From contig JADJMW010000009.1 in the NCBI GenBank assembly GCA_016709385.1, positions 1 through 64,000 of the forward strand: a stretch of DNA of 64,000 nt, read 5' to 3'. Under the pieces are notes generated by a model. That model searched no databases. It was given only the letters and a program-made list of their open reading frames with translations, and was not told where the DNA came from. Positions 61,115-64,000 of the stretch are shown piece after piece (positions within the stretch are counted from its first letter, which is position 1; each line of letters begins with the position of its first letter). This DNA comes from Candidatus Rubrivivax defluviihabitans (GTDB lineage Bacteria > Pseudomonadota > Gammaproteobacteria > Burkholderiales > Burkholderiaceae_C). The position numbers and the translations under genes were made by a program.

Positions 61115-62656
61115 GTGACGAGCGGACCGCCAGACCTTGCCTGCACGGCCAGCGCCGAATTGGTGGCGTCTCTGCGCCGCCAGTTCGGTGCCCGCGTCGT
61201 GGAGACACATGTCTCTTGGGTGCTGCTCGACGGCCGCTTCGCCTGGAAGATCAAGAAGCCGGTCAAGCTGCCCTTCCTGGACTTCGGCGACCTGGCCACG
61301 CGCGCCCGGCTGTGCTTCGAGGAACTGCGGCTGAACCGCCGCCTGGCGCCCGCGGTCTACGTCGACGTGGTGCCCATCCACGGCACGCCGGCCGCGCCGC
61401 GGCTGCACGGCGACGGCCCGGCGATCGAATATGCGCTGCGCATGCATGAATTCCCGCCCGGCGCCTTGCTCAGCGAGCAGCTGGCGGCCGGCAGCTTGCA
61501 GCCCGAGCACCTGGACCGGCTGGCGCAGCGGCTGGCCGCTTTCCACGCCGCCGCCGAGGTGGCCGGGCCGGATGCGCCCTGGGCCACGCCCGAGGTCGTC
61601 GCGGGGGATTCGCTGCGCGCCCTCGAAGGCCTGGTGTCGCACGGCGCGGCGGCGGCCGACTGCAACGCCTTGCGCACCTGGCTGCAGGCACAGGCCGCCC
61701 GGCTCCGGCCCACGTGGCAGGCGCGGCGCCGCGCCGGCAGCGTGCGCGAGTGTCATGGCGACCTGCATCTGGCCAATGCGGTGCTGCTGGAGGGCGAGGT
61801 CACGGCCTTCGACTGCCTGGAATTCGACCCCGCGCTGCGCTGGATCGACGTCTTCAGCGATGTCGCTTTCCTCGTCATGGACCTGATGGCCCACGGCCGC
61901 GGAGACCTCGCCTTCCGCTTCCTGAATGGCTACCTCGACGACAGCGGCGACCACGCCGGGTTGCCGGTGCTGCGCTGGTATCTCGTCTACCGCGCGCTGG
62001 TGCGGGCGCTGGTGGCGCGTATCCGCAGCGGGCAGGGTGGCGAAGCCGGCGGGCCCGACCACCTGGCGCTGGCCTTGCGGCTGGCCGGCGAAGGCGACGC
62101 GCGCCTGCTCGTCACGCACGGCGTTTCCGGCTCGGGCAAGAGCTGGGTGGCGCAGCGGCTGCTGCAGCAGGCGCAGGCGATCCGGCTGCGCTCGGACGTG
62201 GAACGCAAGCGGCTGCATGGGCTGCGCGCACTGGACGCGTCGGCGCTCGTCGTGCCGCGTGGCATCTACGGCCAAGCGGCCACGCGGCGCACCTACGCAC
62301 GGCTGCGGGAAGTGGCCGCCCTGGCGCTGGCGGCGGGCGAGCGCGTGATCGTCGACGCGGCCTTCCTGCGTCGCAGCGAACGCGACGACTTCCGCCGCCT
62401 GGCCCATGAGTGCGGCGTGCCGTTCACGCTGCTGCATTGCCGGGCGCCGGTGGCGCTGCTGCGCGAACGCGTGCACCTGCGGGGTGAGCGCGGCGGCGAT
62501 CCGTCCGAGGCCGATCTCGCGGTGCTGGACAAGCAACTGGCCGGTGCCGAGCCGCTGGCGGCCGAGGAGGAGGGCGAGGGCACCGCGATCACGGTCGACA
62601 CGGGGGCGCCGGTCGATATCGAGGCTCTGGCCGCGCGCTGGCTGGCCGCGCGTTGA
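61115..62656 (+). CDS. APH-like kinase fused to P-loop ATPase
   Basis: A 513-residue two-domain protein. Residues 1-320 are an aminoglycoside-phosphotransferase-like fold (SWVLLDGRFAWKIKKPVKLP, catalytic CHGDLHLANAVLL, and FDCLEFDPALRWIDVFSDVA). Residues 325-513 are a nucleotide kinase-like P-loop domain (Walker A THGVSGSGKSWVAQRL near residue 335; VIVDAAFLRRSERDDF). Proteins of this fused type are widespread and uncharacterised; substrate is unknown. The start is a GTG; it is divergent from the acyltransferase. Confidence 0.9.
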   Translation: MTSGPPDLACTASAELVASLRRQFGARVVETHVSWVLLDGRFAWKIKKPVKLPFLDFGDLATRARLCFEELRLNRRLAPAVYVDVVPIHGTPAAPRLHGDGPAIEYALRMHEFPPGALLSEQLAAGSLQPEHLDRLAQRLAAFHAAAEVAGPDAPWATPEVVAGDSLRALEGLVSHGAAAADCNALRTWLQAQAARLRPTWQARRRAGSVRECHGDLHLANAVLLEGEVTAFDCLEFDPALRWIDVFSDVAFLVMDLMAHGRGDLAFRFLNGYLDDSGDHAGLPVLRWYLVYRALVRALVARIRSGQGGEAGGPDHLALALRLAGEGDARLLVTHGVSGSGKSWVAQRLLQQAQAIRLRSDVERKRLHGLRALDASALVVPRGIYGQAATRRTYARLREVAALALAAGERVIVDAAFLRRSERDDFRRLAHECGVPFTLLHCRAPVALLRERVHLRGERGGDPSEADLAVLDKQLAGAEPLAAEEEGEGTAITVDTGAPVDIEALAARWLAAR

Positions 62657-62780
62657 GTCGCGGCCGGATGCTCAGCTGGAATGCGTGGTTGCCCTTGGCA
62701 CGGGCCTGGGGGCTGGCCGCCGCGTCGCTGGCGTTGACGCCGGTCAAGACCGGGGCGTCGGGCGCTGCTAGAGTCGCCGC

Positions 62781-63179
62781 GTGTTTCGCCTGCGCCGCCA
62801 TCGCCAAGTCTTCGCTGCCTTCGTCGCAGCGTTGTTGCTGTACGCGCAGCTGGCGGTCGCGGCGTATTCGTGCCCCGGGGTCGAGTTGCCGACGGCGGTG
62901 GCCGAGGCCATGGTCGATTGCGACTCGCACCCGCCTGGCCAGATGGACCCCGACCAGCCCCAGCTGTGCAAGGCGCACTGCGACCCTGGTGATCAGTCGC
63001 CCAATTCCGGCGCCGGTGGCCTGCTGACGGCGGGTGCCGCGGCCTTGCCTGTGCTGCTGTGGGTGCTGCCGCCGGCCGACGGGCCTGCCGGCCTCGAGAC
63101 GCCGGCCAGCGTGCCGGCCCAGGGTCCGCCGCGCGGCGCGCCGCCGCTGTACCTTTCCTTGCTCGTCCTCAGGAACTAG
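62781..63179 (+). CDS. small exported protein ahead of metal-efflux operon
   Basis: A 132-residue secreted or membrane-associated protein. The signal peptide (FAAFVAALLLYAQLAVAAYS) is followed by a cysteine/histidine-containing segment (VDCDSHPPGQMDPDQPQLCK, AHCDPGDQ), then a second hydrophobic stretch (GAAALPVLLWVLPPA). Small proteins of this layout commonly precede copper-type CzcC/CusC operons in Burkholderiales. It may bind metal, but no family motif is proven. It lies 80 bases before the outer-membrane factor. Confidence 0.7.
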   Translation: MFRLRRHRQVFAAFVAALLLYAQLAVAAYSCPGVELPTAVAEAMVDCDSHPPGQMDPDQPQLCKAHCDPGDQSPNSGAGGLLTAGAAALPVLLWVLPPADGPAGLETPASVPAQGPPRGAPPLYLSLLVLRN

Positions 63180-63197
63180 CCACCGGGTTGATTGGCC

Positions 63198-63220
63198 ACG
63201 CGCGCCTTGGCGGCGCGCGT
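63198..63220 (+). repeat. GC-rich hairpin between exported protein and efflux gene
   Basis: Nine-bp arms ACGCGCGCC and GGCGCGCGT with a five-base loop. There is no U-run. It could modulate the amount of downstream efflux mRNA or act as processing site. Confidence 0.55.
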
Positions 63221-63259
63221 CTGCGCGTTATCCCGTCACCGCTGACCTGAGGATTTCCC

Positions 63260-64000
63260 ATGAACGAGTCTCCTGTGGGCATGCGCCCGGCGCATGCCGC
63301 GGGCCGTGCGGCCAGCCGGCGCCGTCGGCCCTGGCGGGCGCTGCTCGGCGCCGCCGCCTCGCTGGCCATCGCCGCCGCCTCGGCGGCCGCCGGCGGCCTG
63401 AGTATTTCCGACGCCGCCGAACTGGCGCGCGAGCAGTCGCCCAGCTTGCGTGCGCTGCGGGCCAGCGTCGACGGTTCCAGCATCGCCCAGCCGGCGGCGG
63501 CGGCCTTGCCCGACCCGAAGCTGCTGGTCGGCGTGGACAACCTGCCGGTCGAGGGCCCGGACCGCTATTCGTTCAGCCGCGACCCGGGCACGATGCAGCG
63601 CCTGGGTGTGATGCAGGAGGTGCCGAACCGAGCCAAGCGCGACGCCCGGCTGCAATTGGCGCAGGCGCGCAGCGAGCGCGACCGGCTGCAACTGGCGGCT
63701 GCCGACTTGGGGGTCAGGCGTGAAGCGATGCGCGCCTGGGTGGCGGTCTACTATGCGCAGCAGCGACTGGCCTGGCTGGACCGGTTGCAACACGAAAACG
63801 GCCTGCTGCAGCAGACGCTGCCGGCGCGGATCGCCGCCGGGCAGGCGCCGGCGGCCGAGTTGACGATGGCACGCCAGGAGGCGCTGGCCATCGCCGACCG
63901 CCACGATGAACTCGCCCGTGACCTGGCCAAGGCGCGCGCTGCGCTGCGGCGGCTGATCGGCGTGCGTGGCGACGAACCGTTGACCGGCGAGCCGCCGGCC
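63260..64000 (+). CDS. CusC/CzcC-type outer-membrane factor, 3' end outside window
   Basis: The first 247 residues of a TolC-like outer-membrane channel. The N-terminus has a long basic signal sequence (RAASRRRRPWRALLGAAASL, AIAAASAAAGG). The mature start (LSISDAAELAREQSPSLRAL) and PDPKLLVGVDNLPVEGPDRY, MQRLGVMQEVPNRAKRDARL are typical of heavy-metal RND channels. The adaptor and pump genes are expected to the right. Confidence 0.9.
   Translation, partial: MNESPVGMRPAHAAGRAASRRRRPWRALLGAAASLAIAAASAAAGGLSISDAAELAREQSPSLRALRASVDGSSIAQPAAAALPDPKLLVGVDNLPVEGPDRYSFSRDPGTMQRLGVMQEVPNRAKRDARLQLAQARSERDRLQLAAADLGVRREAMRAWVAVYYAQQRLAWLDRLQHENGLLQQTLPARIAAGQAPAAELTMARQEALAIADRHDELARDLAKARAALRRLIGVRGDEPLTGEPPA

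Noticed and set aside
62657..62780. A possible short gene after the kinase-ATPase fusion (MLSWNAWLPLARAWG)
   Set aside because: It has no ribosome site and overlaps the next gene's signal peptide in another frame; likely chance.

Overview
The window is GC-rich and reads like the chromosome of a betaproteobacterium of the order Burkholderiales, probably Comamonadaceae. The signs are a phasin gene (polyhydroxyalkanoate storage), a cysI-DUF934-cysH sulfate-assimilation block, an FdxA/ferredoxin-reductase pair and NodT-type efflux. The genus cannot be fixed from the sequence alone. Genes are densely packed, often with ATGA stop/start overlaps.

Layout. (1) 1-8593: the right end of an integrated phage-like element beside a tRNA-Asn gene, all on the minus strand. 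It holds a tyrosine integrase, small regulatory-type genes, a primase/helicase with one homopolymer frameshift, packaging-type small genes and a heavily frameshifted HK97-type major capsid gene. It also has a remarkable run of abutting palindromes and four 11-bp-phased repeats. The other end lies left of the window. (2) 8594-15863: tRNA-Asn, a TonB-dependent receptor behind a TPP riboswitch, FdxA with its reductase, and sulfate assimilation (sulfite reductase, DUF934, APS reductase). (3) 15864-25796: a phasin with PhaR-like promoter sites, divergent from a histone-deacetylase-family gene and a thioesterase; a TetR regulator with operator controlling an RND efflux operon; and a lactate dehydrogenase-like gene. 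(4) 25863-54918: an M14 carboxypeptidase, a DUF4157 gene, a complete extracellular contractile injection system (eCIS, Afp/PVC-like) and a two-component regulatory module upstream of it. (5) 55229-58372: an eroding copper-handling cluster (hydrolase fragment, exported protein, outer-membrane factor, cupredoxin broken by a nonsense codon, CusF-like protein). (6) 58682-64000: an alpha/beta hydrolase, a wax-ester/diacylglycerol acyltransferase, a kinase-ATPase fusion, and the start of a second metal-efflux operon cut by the window edge.

The most notable system is the eCIS. In transcription order on the minus strand it runs: cap (Pvc16/DUF4255), an unknown 295-residue protein, sheath, tube 1, tube 2, DUF5908, LysM tube-initiation protein, VgrG-like spike, PAAR tip, gp25, large baseplate-J protein, fibre-like protein, second baseplate-J protein, tape measure, AAA+ ATPase, and a membrane protein with a large periplasmic region. 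All particle parts needed for a contractile injector are present and intact. Oddities are a charged coiled-coil insertion in the single sheath protein, a membrane-anchored terminal gene, and a DUF4157 protein with no visible toxin domain placed tail-to-tail with the operon. A kinase, a LuxR-type regulator and a receiver-only regulator lie just upstream on the same strand and are candidate controllers. Functions are inferred from protein sequence by eye; no database search was run.
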